From Melitaea cinxia (lineage: Eukaryota; Arthropoda; Insecta; Lepidoptera; Nymphalidae): 64,000 nt of DNA. Made by a program: the position numbers and the translations under genes. Each line of letters starts with the position of its first letter. Within the stretch, counting starts at the first letter, position 1. The notes beneath the pieces are model-generated. The model saw only the letters and a program-made list of their open reading frames with translations. It was not told the DNA's origin and ran no database searches. Location: contig NC_059400.1 of NCBI RefSeq assembly GCF_905220565.1, forward strand, positions 6,656,159 through 6,720,158, written 5' to 3'. Of the stretch, positions 25,019-32,940 are shown piece by piece.

Positions 25019-26188
25019 TAATGTCATAGCTTACTATGTGTAATAGTGATCTCATAAGATAGTTGATTTAGTATTTTTGAGTTTTATACTCTTAGTATAA
25101 TAACTTACTAGAATATATGTTTGTAATTAAAGGTGCCAAATATTTTTTAATTATACTACTTAATCACATAATCTAAGTTATTATGCAGTATTTAATCCTG
25201 CCAATCGAATTTGAAAATTAATAAAAGATCCGTATAAGATCCGCGAGAAAAGTGACGGATACGGATACGGATCTAATTTTTCCCGCCGGTATCTGCGGAT
25301 ACGGATAAGGATACGGGTATCCGGGACATCACTAACACATACACATAAATTTAAATAAAAGCCGTTAATTTAATATTACAAACATACACTCCAATTTTAT
25401 TGATTTGTATAGATATCTTGTCATCTCTTACACCGGATATAATAAATGTCTACAAACGAAAGCTGATGTTGCTTTATATATTTTAGGCTACACGCAATGA
25501 AAAAAATAACAAATATATAAATATAGTAAATAAAATTTATTAACACTTACGCTTTGCAGTACTGGTGCCATTCTGTAGGCCTCTGTATTTGAGAAACTAT
25601 GGCTATTGGTCCTGCAGTGGATAAAGCTCCTCCCCACACTCCTGCCACTATTATTTTAGCCATAGTTTTACCTAACCTCGGTCGTAAGGGTCTCATTATT
25701 GCCATGTATCGATCAATAGAAATAGCTAAAAGTGTATAAGCACTAACTAGTACTGAAACTGCTTGAGAGTAATTCACAATTTTACACATAAATATGCCAA
25801 AAGGCCAATACCTTAAGACTAACATCGAAACAAACGAGAACGGCACACAAAATATTGTCATCAAAATATCACCAATAGCCAAATTCATGATGAAGTAATT
25901 GGTCACTGTTTTCATTTGAGGTGAACTTTGCACAACATAGCACACAAGTCCATTGCCTATTAAAGCTACAATAAATATAGTACCATACATGAAGAAAATG
26001 AAATATTGAAAAGTTGGTGTTGAAAGAAAACTTCCTGTGGATACTGACGAACAGACCGCTTCATCTGCCCAAATTGAATTGTTGAAGTTTGCATTATTTT
26101 CTTTCTCATCATATGTGGCGTAGACTGTAGACAAGTTACTGTGTAAATCGATCGATTCGGTTATGAAGTCACCATAAGAATCAATCAT
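9304..26188 (-). CDS. RYamide receptor (neuropeptide Y receptor-like class A GPCR), six coding exons
   Basis: I reconstruct a G-protein-coupled receptor of 433 residues from six exons: 26188-25551, 17216-17018, 12993-12925, 11968-11810, 11142-11046 and 9443-9304. All introns are GT-AG and all phases agree (exon lengths 638, 199, 69, 159, 97, 140; total 1302 = 434 codons with stop). Family hallmarks are GN in TM1 (N79), NLAIGD in TM2, the ECL1 Cys135, a DRY motif (159-161), TM4 Trp185, a basic third loop (RIQRSKRK/MIKMM), CWLP in TM6 and NPIIY in TM7. The wording around TM2-TM3 (CVPFSFVSM, YWPFG, VNYSQAVSVLVSAYTL) and the loop VVWGGHPPGEAHTARD fit insect RYamide receptors. Ligands of that family are C-terminal RYamide peptides. 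It acts at the plasma membrane. The last two exons are less certain than the first four. Confidence 0.85.
9513..9764 (+). mobile_element. Family C repeat, internally deleted
   Basis: AAAACGACTTCAATTTACATG at the left and CTCCTCATTTGAAGTCGGTTT at the right form the family's inverted ends. It lies in the last intron of the receptor gene, directly upstream of predicted exon 6 in transcript order. Confidence 0.6.
9836..9957 (-). mobile_element. SINE-like family D, internally deleted
   Basis: On the + strand it starts CTAGGTCGTCAAAAAAGCGTAC, then CTCACCAGATGGTGACAAGTAA, and ends with GTGATCTTCTGTAGGGTTGAGG. These are the two ends of the ~285-bp repeat seen at 17368-17652. Confidence 0.55.
9958..11045. 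other. Receptor intron 5 remainder
   Basis: AT-rich intronic DNA. It contains a (TA)n run at 10290-10343 and poly-T/A tracts. No further gene seen. Confidence 0.5.
10290..10343. repeat. (TA)n microsatellite
   Basis: An uninterrupted TA run of about 26 units. Confidence 0.95.
11046..11142 (-). CDS. RYamide receptor exon 5 (C-tail), predicted
   Basis: Acceptor TTAATTTCTAG, 32 codons plus one base (VLNSLLPLARMRLDQPLQSG then ...CDGMPLT), donor ACAG|GTACTT. It is open in the phase demanded by exon 4, and its split codon is completed by exon 6. Sequence conservation of GPCR tails is low, so support comes from splice sites and phase only. Confidence 0.6.
11251..11348 (-). mobile_element. Family C repeat end fragment
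   Basis: TTAACTGACTTCAAAAAATGAGGAGG followed by CTCAATTCGAC is the terminal part of family C in reverse. TTTTTACTAAGTGTACCGATTTTG matches its interior. It lies in receptor intron 4. Confidence 0.55.
11810..11968 (-). CDS. RYamide receptor exon 4 (ECL3, TM7, helix 8 start)
   Basis: Acceptor TTTATTATTTATTCAG. The 53 codons run ILWTVHERDDAWATWPGMPY, then TM7 with SHCCYNPIIYCYMN, to RRRFKQ. The donor CAG|GTAAAA is phase 0. Reading on through the donor would add 36 unrelated residues, possible as an alternative end but less likely than splicing. Confidence 0.88.
12621..12670. repeat. Perfect 20-bp inverted repeat with 10-base loop
   Basis: Bases 12621-12640 (CTAGCTACTACGGCTAGCTA) are the exact reverse complement of 12651-12670, with loop CAGCTAGCCG. 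It sits in receptor intron 3. The arms are built from GCTAGC/CGGCTA words also scattered just upstream (12595-12620). Confidence 0.9.
12925..12993 (-). CDS. RYamide receptor exon 3 (TM6 micro-exon)
   Basis: A 23-codon exon that long-frame searches miss: MIKMMVTVVIVFTICWLPLN then IFI. It lies between acceptor TTGTTTCCAG and donor ATT|GTAAGT. It carries the TM6 CWLP motif and is phase 0 on both sides, matching exons 2 and 4. Confidence 0.9.
13180..13800 (+). mobile_element. 3' end of an RTE-type LINE, decayed
   Basis: In broken frames the + strand encodes pieces such as IRNETIQQKTKKTDKI and KLKWQWAGD, resembling the C-terminus of lepidopteran RTE-clade reverse transcriptases (KLKWQWAGH block). 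The tail ends TGGCTGATGATGATGATAAT. Several indels and stops are visible. Upstream, 13180-13460 looks like unrelated repeat debris. It lies in receptor intron 2. Confidence 0.6.
14330..14475. repeat. SINE family A fragment
   Basis: ATTCAGCCTGTAGCATCCCGCTG resembles CAGCCTGTAATATCCCACCG at 508. CCAAGCGGGAATCGTACCCC keeps a tRNA-like reversed B-box region. Confidence 0.45.
15343..16252 (+). pseudogene. Decayed basic/coiled protein of the AATTACCGT element
   Basis: Separate in-frame pieces are KPKKTKEEVKENRRLAERQC (near 15345), MSPKAGRKLKKEVEKIS, a 112-codon frame ending at 15934 that starts near 15596 (it has a Cys in TRCAKKYT and a Ser/Pro-rich end), and ELRRAKEKYRKQALRLKYKT near 16150. Stops and shifts separate them. 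I do not recognise the family. The pattern of charged helices plus a Ser/Pro linker suggests a DNA-binding transposon protein (inference). Confidence 0.4.
16388..16662 (+). mobile_element. Family B repeat
   Basis: GTGAACTCATGTGTCTTG, then CCCATAGTCACCACGCTGGG, CAGGGCTGGCTTTG, GACGCTGCTGCCCGTCTTCGG, and TTAGTCGCCTCTTACGATAC to CCACACAGCA. Relatives are at 33952-34275, 35588-35910, 39940-40254 and 46697-47010. It interrupts the AATTACCGT element. Confidence 0.75.
17018..17216 (-). CDS. RYamide receptor exon 2 (ECL2, TM5, third loop)
   Basis: Acceptor TTTCGTTGGTTTCAG, then A that completes the split codon from exon 1. The exon reads DVCLERWEQVEQNEQYSC, TM5 (ALMALQFGLPLGALICTYA) and the third cytoplasmic loop to RIQRSKRK. 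The donor AAG|GTTAAC is phase 0. The 8334-bp intron before it holds a hAT-like element and several nested repeats. Confidence 0.9.
17368..17652 (+). mobile_element. SINE-like family D
   Basis: It starts CTGAGGTAGAGCACGACAGG and ends CTTACCATCAGGTGAACCGT...GCCGACCTAGTTATC with a short A-rich tail. Copies at 31337-31617 and 24372-24652 begin at the same base, as expected of a SINE rather than a randomly truncated LINE. The last ~100 bp resemble the 3' tail of the LINE at 53699-55760. Confidence 0.7.
17653..19044. other. Receptor intron 1, no element recognised
   Basis: AT-rich. GAAAGATTTGATTGTTTATTTG near 17665 also occurs near 8745 as GAAAGATTTGATTGTTTGTTTG, so a small dispersed repeat begins here. 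No coding evidence. Confidence 0.4.
19045..20420. repeat. CTAGCTGTGCCCGCGGCTTCG repeat with 281-bp tandem units
   Basis: It starts ACTAGCTGTGCCCGCGGCTT. From about 19520 it contains roughly three tandem units of 280-282 bp, seen from TTTCGGAGAT at 19801, 20081 and 20363. Each unit carries CCCGTTTTAACCCC, CTATCTATAGAGCATAC and CCTGCCAAATTT phrases. It ends in TATATATATTATATATA. Frames inside are repeat shadows. Confidence 0.75.
20421..21537. other. Receptor intron 1, no element recognised
   Basis: AT-rich with one G run near 20468. No gene or known repeat identified. Confidence 0.4.
21538..21715. repeat. Fragment of the CTAGCTGTGC repeat
   Basis: CTAGCTGTGCTCGTGACTTCGCGTGG followed by decayed sequence and a short (GACA)n run near 21690-21705. 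Confidence 0.5.
22000..22270 (+). mobile_element. Non-autonomous Helitron-type repeat
   Basis: It starts TCTCGTTTCGCGGTGTTTGTAG, then CCGAAACGGCTTGACTGATT. It ends CAACGTTTGCCAAGTCAGCTGGT, a one-base variant of the CTAGT end seen in its relatives at 35373-35555 and 42054-42250. Confidence 0.55.
22736..23328 (+). mobile_element. Family C repeat, near full length
   Basis: The left end AAAACCGACTTCAATTACATCG and the right end CTCCTTTTTTGGAAGTCGGTTA are inverted repeats. The interior has GTACACCCAGTAAAAAGTTATGCGG-type phrases and a tandem-like echo of the start (CAACGTAGGTCGACGAAAAA). No coding capacity. Confidence 0.7.
23480..23935 (-). other. Unclassified GC-richer patch
   Basis: This stretch is clearly GC-richer than its surroundings. 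On the minus strand it has GAGTATATAAGCG (TATA-like), then CTCATTTTTTCCTTCATC. Overlapping open frames reflect base composition. It could be a solo LTR or an old element's 5' region. I cannot find matching ends. Confidence 0.3.
24084..24404 (-). pseudogene. Possible hAT transposase fragment
   Basis: The open part reads LLASSKAEYKKNSMAVRTD, then VSDAEKEQFYKEAEKFFKRA and IEYLERFYFSENSSYKTL, a lysine-rich helical segment. Its position inside a hAT-like element and its FYKEAEKFFKRAIEYL pattern resemble the region before the dimerisation domain of hAT transposases. This is inference. A SINE-like D copy is inserted at its 5' end (24372), so the apparent Met is not native. Confidence 0.35.
24372..24652 (-). 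mobile_element. SINE-like family D
   Basis: T9 then ACATACAACTAGGTCAGCAA, CTCACCTGATAGTAAGCGATTA, and ATTTCCTGCTGTGCTCCACC at the far end: the reverse complement of the copy at 17368, with an oligo-A tail at its 3' end. Confidence 0.7.
24985..25016. repeat. (TA)n microsatellite
   Basis: A pure TA run of about 15 units. Confidence 0.9.
25551..26188 (-). CDS. RYamide receptor exon 1 (N-terminus, TM1-TM4)
   Basis: The start ATG at 26188-26186 is fixed by an in-frame TGA three codons upstream (26197-26195). The first 59 residues are extracellular, with N-glycosylation sequons NLS (N18) and NNS (N36). TM1 is about 60-86, TM2 about 97-118, TM3 about 132-158 ending in DRY, and TM4 about 176-198. 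The exon ends with two bases of a codon before donor GC|GTAAGT (GT complement at 25550-25549). Confidence 0.9.
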
Positions 26189-26268
26189 TCTGCATCACAT
26201 TTTCTTATCTTTCGTAGCCCAAAATATATTTTTGTCGATGAGTTCTAAATGTGAAACTTCAGTCAGAT
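26189..26268 (-). other. Probable 5' UTR part of RYamide receptor exon 1
   Basis: An acceptor-like TTTCTCATTGTTTCAG ends at 26269 (minus strand) and is followed by 80 bases with an in-frame stop before the ATG. This suggests at least one upstream non-coding exon. A candidate donor CTA|GTAAGT lies near 27075 in a GC-richer patch (27070-27125), but I cannot confirm it. Confidence 0.4.
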
Positions 26269-28289
26269 CTGAAACAATGAGAAAAATATCTTACATTGTT
26301 AGTCATCACTTAATATAAACATCACTATGGACCGGTGCGGTGGTCCGGTGGTCTAGAAGCTCAGAATTACATGAGTTTTTACAAAAAAAAAAATGTATCT
26401 AAATACCAATCAAAATTATTGAAACTCTTAAAGGACTATTTTATTACTATTTAAGTATACAAAAAACATTATTACAAAAACAAAAAAATATTTTAACTAT
26501 CTTAAAGATGGCGTTGAAGTCGAAAAAAGAACCTCGCGATGATTTTGCTCTTCTATGGATCTGGAATAAAAAACAAAACGGCTTTTAATCATTATAAATA
26601 AATCTACCGCAGAACGTAAACTGAAAAAATGTTTTTATTTTAATTTGAAGATATGGCGCGATTTGTAGTCTGAAAATTTTCGTTTTTTCAATCACGTTTT
26701 ACAAAATAAAAATGTTCGACACAAAATTTTATTTTTCATCCTGCCATAGCTGTTAGTGTATTAAATAACATATTAAAATTTAAAACAAATCGACAAGGTA
26801 GTTTTTTTTCTGCGCGCCATACAGAAACAAGTTGTTTGTTTTGAGATAAACGCCTTTAAAATTTTAGTAAAAGTAATTCTCAAGAAAATTAGATTTGAAC
26901 GTATACTTACGATTATTCAGCTATTCCAGCCCCATACAGTATACCCTCAGTCCGTTCAAACTCTTCAATTACTTCAGTTTTTTCAGCTCTCGAAACTAAA
27001 ATATTTCCCTTTACTACAACTCAGGTAAAAAAAACCGAAGAAGATGCGTTCCGCCAAACGATAGAATTACTTACTAGTTCACTGGGCCGACCGGCTCGAC
27101 TACCTGCTATGGCGCTGACCTTAAAATGGGTTTTACAACATGAAATACTGAAATTATCGTCACCAAATTTTAACTGTATATTTTCGAAATAGGAAAAATA
27201 AACATTTTTTCGGAATTTCTAGGCCATCGGATCTCCTTAATTTAAATTACATTTTATCAGTATCTGTAAATATCCACCATAAAATGAGTAATTTGTGTTG
27301 ATAATTATTTTACACCTTTTTTGCAACTTTATAGATATTTTTTTCTTTGAATGTATTTCGCATGTCAGTTGGCACTAACTTGACTAATAATTTGTTGCTT
27401 GTGGTTTATAATTCTTTACATGCGACGAGAAATAAATCCATCATCATCATCATCATCATTCACTCTTGTGTTTACGATCAGCAAAACTAAAAAGCAATCA
27501 AAGTTAATTGCTATAAAACATCCTTTGGAATATTTATAACATTGTAAAACGATTATTAAACGATTTTAATGTCCTTCATAGCATAAAAGTAACAAAAAAA
27601 AACTTTTATTTTACTTTAGCATTTATCTGTATGTAAATTGAATCTGTTCTATACAAAAATACACCTTTAATAAACCTTTTAGTTTTATTCGTAAAGTATG
27701 CACAGTAATGCTATTGCAAACTTCTGTTATTTTTTTCAGACTGGGCGTTATACATGACAGTAAGATAAGAAGTTTGAGAGATAACTAAAGACATTTTAAG
27801 TAAAGCAATGATTCTAACGTTTACAGAAAATCTATGTTTCAAAGAAGATTAAGAGCTTCTTGCCCGCACTCTGGTGTCTGTAATAATTGTGTTTCTTGAA
27901 GAAGATTTGTAAAATTATATACGTTGTGTATGACATCTTGTCTCTTTTTTTCACTTTGAAGAAGTGTAATAAGTTTTAAAAACAAAAGTATATTAGTAAC
28001 CTTGTGGAGGCCTATGTCCACTAGTGGACTGCGAAAGGCTGCTGTGAGGAATGTTTTTCTTAAAAGCTATTTATTTACAATTAATTGTCTAATGTCACGG
28101 GTGCTCCTCCTCCCTTTCGAGGGTGCTGTGACATAAGATTCAACGTCCCCGATTGTTTGGTAATTACTAAAATTGTATTGGATACTAGATTACACTACTT
28201 TTAAAATGAACAATTGACAAATAAAGATTATATAGACATCATGGGAGTTGAATTTTTGGACAGTGGTTAGACATATTTTCATATTTTTG
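26269..28289. other. Upstream region of the receptor gene, no gene seen
   Basis: AT-rich. (CAT)n is near 27440-27460. A GC-richer patch at 27070-27125 may be promoter or 5' exon. GTGGAGGCCTATGTCCACTAGTGG at about 28000 is the end of a family B-type repeat. Confidence 0.4.
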
Positions 28290-28465
28290 ACGACCCGTTG
28301 GCGCAATGATTACAGCACTGGTTTGTTGCTGTTGCGCTGTGGGGTTCGATCCCCGAACATGAGAAACGTTTGTATTGGCCATACAAATGTTTGCCGTAGT
28401 GTGAGTGTTTGTGCAGTCCTTGTGGGTATCCTCACCCTGCCTCGGAGAGCACGTAAACACGTAAC
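28290..28465 (+). mobile_element. SINE family A, copy 2
   Basis: CCCGTTGGCGCAATGATTAC (A-box-like), GGGGTTCGATCCCCGAACAT (B box), then TGTTTGCCGTAGTGTGAGTG and CAGTCCTTGTGGGTATCCTC match copy 1 at 508-852 in reverse. Confidence 0.7.
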
Positions 28466-28521
28466 ACGTTTTCTTTATAGTTAATGACTAATTTTAATAA
28501 TAGTGTTTGCAAGCAAACGAA

Positions 28522-29058
28522 AAAAACCCCACTTCAATTATATCGACAAGTAATACAACGTAGGTAGACGAAAAATTAGTCAAGTAAATACGCATTATCA
28601 AAGATTACTCTAAAAATGTAATCAGATCTCAATGAAATTTAAATGTGACCACATGATAAACATCGGCTTTCAACTAAATTAATAATTATCAAAATCGGTA
28701 CACCCAGTAAAAAGTTATGCGGATTTTCGAGTTTCCCTCGATTTCTCTAGAATTCCATCATCAGATGCTAATTTCCTTATCATGGTACCACACCAGGGAG
28801 ATAAATTAAAAATTATCAAAATCAGTACACCCAGTAAAAAGTTATGCGGATTTTCGAGTTTCCCTCGATTTCTCTAGGATTCCGTCATCAGATCCTAATT
28901 TCCTTATCATGGTACCACACCAGGGATATCTCATTTCCAACAAAAGAAGAATTATCAAAATCGGTTCATAAACAACGAAGTTATCCTCGAACATACATGA
29001 AAAAATATACATATACGGTCGAATTGAGTAACCTCCTCCTTTTTTGAAGTCGGTTAAA
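28522..29058 (+). mobile_element. Family C repeat with internal duplication
   Basis: It starts AAAACCCCACTTCAATTATATCG and ends CTCCTTTTTTGAAGTCGGTTA. The block from AATTATCAAAATCGGTACAC to GGTACCACACCAGGGA occurs twice in tandem (28680-28800 and 28805-28928). Confidence 0.7.
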
Positions 29059-29299
29059 AACGGCAATACAAATATAATAATACACATACAGGTTTTAGTA
29101 CTCATTTTGATGTTACTTGAAATTTGACAGGGAGGTAGTTAATAGTTAGAAGACATTAAACCAAGAACAGATTTTGCGATAAGTCTGGTAGTATAAAAAC
29201 TGTTTTATGCTGAATACAGAACTTAAATAATTGTAGTGATTAATAATTTTAATCCTATTGTAATGAAATAATGTGTTCAAATCATTGATTAATGAATTG

Positions 29300-29830
29300 A
29301 TTCAGCCGATCTAATATCCGCAGTAGCAGTAGGCTGCTGGGCATGAACCACTCTACTCCACTACGGATAAACGGAAACATTCCTCACTATAAGTAACGAT
29401 TGTTATCAGTTTTTTTATGATAACAACTGGGACCGATGGCTTTACGTGCTATAAAAAGAACGGGGAGGATACCGACAAGGGATATATATTTGGAGACATC
29501 GGGACAAGTAAAAATCGGGACGATCCAGTTCAAAACGTTACGTCTGGTCACGTTCACGGTTCATGTAGGAGAACTGTCGGAGCTTATTCTACGCTGCTCC
29601 ACTGCAGGTTGGCGGATAATATTTTGCTACGATGAATAATAATCAAGAGTAGGTAACGAACTGGAACCGACAGCTTAACGTGCTCTTCGAAGCGCAGTGG
29701 GAAGACCTACAAGGACAACCGTCCAAACCGAAAACAAATATTTGTACAAATACAAATATCTTTCCTGAGCAGGAATCGAATTGCTTGAGCCCCTACTCAG
29801 ATCATGCTGCACTACTACAAAGCGGTCGCA
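29300..29830. mobile_element. SINE family A-related fragments
   Basis: GGCTGCTGGGCATGAACCAC, AACTGGGACCGATGGCTTTACGTGCT and a second AACTGGAACCGACAGCTTAACGTGCT with GTGGGAAGACCTACAAGGAC, then AGGAATCGAATTGCTTGAGC. At least two overlapping decayed copies. Confidence 0.45.
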
Positions 29831-30942
29831 GTCGTCTAAACTCATTATTATTAGTTTATTGCACCGTAGTCGGTTTAAATAGAAATAACTATCCAAATTT
29901 GATTCCTCGTACGTGTAATACTTTAGCATATTTTGTATGAATCCGTCAACTAACACTTTTGGTACACATAAATATATTATATGTATATATACGTATTATA
30001 TAGTTTTGAAATTATATGGTATGACAGTTTTTATGGTGTTCCGAAGTAACTCTGACGATACATTCGGCCCTGTAAAGGGTATATAGTACAATATATGTAA
30101 TATATGTAAGTAGGTTGTAAAATATGCTTCACGTAAATTTTATTGCCATCGCATCTAAGGCGGATTTTTTTTTTATAGTTTTACTTATACAGTAAAGGTT
30201 GTACTACTTTAATAAGATCGGTCGAGTAATTTTTGAGTTATTCCTAATAATGCGACTGTTTTTGTCATGATCTAGGCGTTTGTAATTACATTACCTGTAT
30301 TTCCGCTCCCTGGACCCAAGAGTTGCATCTTTTTCGGTGCTGCTTGATATGAAATGTTTATTAATTTTTACATTATGAATATAAATTCATACACTTAAAA
30401 AAATTCAAGTATAACAAGCATAGTTACTTAGTATACACAAAAACAAATTATTTTGATACAAAAATCTTAAAAAACTAGAAAAGTAATCCGAATCTATAAA
30501 ATGTACTAGGTTCTTGCTTAATTCTGGACAAAAATGTTATAATTAAGGCGTAATTGCTTTTTTAATTGTAATTTTTTTTAAATAAATATTAAAAAGTTAC
30601 TTCAAACGGAAAAGATAATCGTGTAAATGGAAAAACGGTAATAGAATTATAAAGTTTTACTTTAAGCTCGACGTCCAAGTTAACTTGGCATCTCATCTCG
30701 TTCTCGTCTCACTGTAGTCTTGATTTATTTTCACGTCTAATATTAAGTAATTATTCCACACTTTTTCCCGCAGGACAGGTCGCAAATAACGTATATATAT
30801 GCCAATGTCGATTGGCATTATTTTAAAAGAACGTAAACGATAAGATGCAAAATAAGTTTCAATATTACTGGTGTATTACTGTGTATATTACTGGTGTACT
30901 GGTGTATACAAGGGTACTTTTTAGCACCTTTTTAAAAGTTTT
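29831..30942. other. Intergenic, no gene seen
   Basis: AT-rich. No recognisable repeat borders or splice-supported frames. Confidence 0.4.
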
Positions 30943-31156
30943 AACCGACTTCAAAAACAGAAAACGGTTTTAGATGTCGTTGTATTTTTTATATGTGTTA
31001 CTTCATAACTTTTTACTGGGTGGATTTTGAAGATGCTTGTCATGTGGAGTTATTCGTTATATTGCGTATTTCATTGATTATTTTTCCTACTCCCTATTTT
31101 GTATTACTTATCGACGTAAATTTAAATAGTTTTTTTTTTCGTTTGCGAGCAAATCT
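30943..31156 (-). mobile_element. Family C repeat, internally deleted
   Basis: TTAACCGACTTCAAAAACAG at one end, TAACTTTTTACTGGGTGGATTTTG in the interior, and TTGTATTACTTATCGACGTAAAT then TTTCGTTTGCGAGCAAAT at the other. Confidence 0.6.
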
Positions 31157-31336
31157 AATTATTCTATGAAAAATAGATTGACCAGACTAGCCGGCTCCAC
31201 AAAACTATTTTATGTCTATGATGAATAAAGTCTGAAATAAAAATTTACTAAAACTGGTCGAATTATTTATCGTAACAAAAATTATTCTCAAACTATAAAT
31301 ATATCGCACACGATTTTTAACCAATAATGCTTCAAC

Positions 31337-31617
31337 TGAGGTAGGGCACAGCAGGAATTTCCTGCTCAAAATATGGGGCAGCCCAACTGGGGTAGTACCT
31401 CTACCTTACAGAAGACCACAGCTAAATAATACTGTTTTCAAGCAGTATTGTGTTCCTGTTGGTGAGTAAGGTGACCAGAGCTGGGGGGATTAGGGATTGG
31501 GTCAGCAACGCGCTTGCGATGCTTCTGGTGTTGCAGACGTCTATAAGCTACGATAATCGCTTACCATCAGGTGAGCCGTACGCTTGTTTGCCGACCTGGT
31601 GATATAAAAAAAAACAA
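31337..31617 (+). mobile_element. SINE-like family D
   Basis: CTGAGGTAGGGCACAGCAGG to CTTACCATCAGGTGAGCCGT...GCCGACCTGGTGATATA, then A9. It sits immediately upstream of the LINE fragment at 31618. Confidence 0.75.
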
Positions 31618-32940
31618 ATGCTAATACTCTTAACCATCTTTCTGCCATTAGGACTCCTTTACCTTCTACAAATTTTACCTTCTCTCTTAAGTTCAAACGT
31701 GGTGGGTTCTGACTCCATCAGTCGTAACATGATCATCCCTATTATAGATTCTGTTCTACCTGTCCTAACCCACATTTTTAATGAATCCTTAACTTCCAAT
31801 ACCTTTTCTACCTGCTGGAAAGACGCTCAACTCATTCCTCTACCCAAAAAAAACTAATTCACAGCTTTTTCTGATTTTCGACTAATTGCAATCCTTCTTT
31901 TTCTGTCCAAAGTTTTGGAGCGCCTTGTTCATCAACGACTTACATCATTCCTTACCTCAAACAATCTCCTAAGTCCTTGCCAGTCCGGTTACCGTAAAGG
32001 TCTCCGATAACATCAGACTCGCCATGGACAATCAGAGTCTCACGGTGTTGACCTTGCTAAACTTTAGCAATGCGTTCAGCACTGTAGATTTTGATATATT
32101 GCTTGCAGTAATGAGTTCCCTTGACATATCTCCATCGGTAATTGAGTGGTTCCGTAGCTACTTGTTTGGGCGTTGGCAGAGTTTGCGCTTCCAGTTTATT
32201 TTCTCAGACAGGTTAGACGTAAAAGCTGGCGTCCCACAAGGAGGCGTCTTATCTTCTCTCCTCTTTTCAATTTTTATAAATACCATCCGTCCCTATATAT
32301 CTTCTCCCTACCACCTTTACGCAGACGATCTCCAGATTTACTCCCACGCCAAACTGTTTGACGTACCAACATGTATTCAAAGGATCATATAAATAGTGAT
32401 TTAAACAACATTCTTGATTGGTGCAACTCATATGGATTAAACATCAATCCATCAGTGTCAAGTAACTATTATTGGTAGTCCAAATCGCCGAATAGATTGG
32501 TCACACATACCACCTGTCATTTTTAATAATTCCGCTATTAGTTACAGCGACAAGGTGAAAAATCTCGGAGTCATTTTCGATAGCCATCTCTCTTGGGTAC
32601 CTCAACTGAGCGAGTTGAGCCGCGAGCTATTTCTATATCGTTATTATGTTGTGTATTATTCCACCGTGACACACCTCACTACCTCAAAGAACGCTTTGCG
32701 TTTTCTGCCACACCCATGATCGGTCTCTTCGATCTGACTCAAATCTGGTTCTTAAGATTCCACATCACACTTCTTCTTTCTACGCCAACCCCTCCGTAAC
32801 AACTGTTAAGCTCTGGAATTCTCTTCCTCTCTCTATAAGCCAAGCTCAATCTGTCTTTAGCTTCAAAAAGTATCTTAAGGCTCACTATTTGTTGCTAAAT
32901 TCGCCATGTTGTCTTTTCATCTTTGGATGACATAAATGTG
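31618..32940 (+). pseudogene. CR1-like LINE reverse transcriptase, copy 2, decayed
   Basis: Same family as 4419-6957: SDSISRNMIIPIIDS, WKDAQLIPLPKKN then a stop, SDFRLIAI, LVHQRLTSFL, RLAMDNQSLTVLTLLNFSNA, AGVPQGGVLSSLLFSIF and LYADDLQIYSHA. It has at least four frame breaks or stops (near 31855, 32007, 32390 and 32450). The 3' region retains LWNSLP-like and FKKYL-like codons near 32810-32880. 5'-truncated. AT-rich DNA follows. Confidence 0.75.

Larger units (their letters stand above)
21750..25333. mobile_element. hAT-like DNA transposon, broken and loaded with nested insertions
   Basis: The ends are CAGTGATGTGCCAGAT (left, 21750) and, read inward from the right, TAGTGATGTCCCGGAT (25333). 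Both subterminal regions carry GGATACGGATC words. CAGTG/TAGTG starts are typical of hAT elements. A possible transposase remnant is at 24084-24404. Nested inside are a Helitron-type repeat, a family C copy, an unclassified GC-richer patch and a SINE-like D copy. The expected 8-bp target duplication is not recognisable, so border calls are tentative. Confidence 0.55.
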
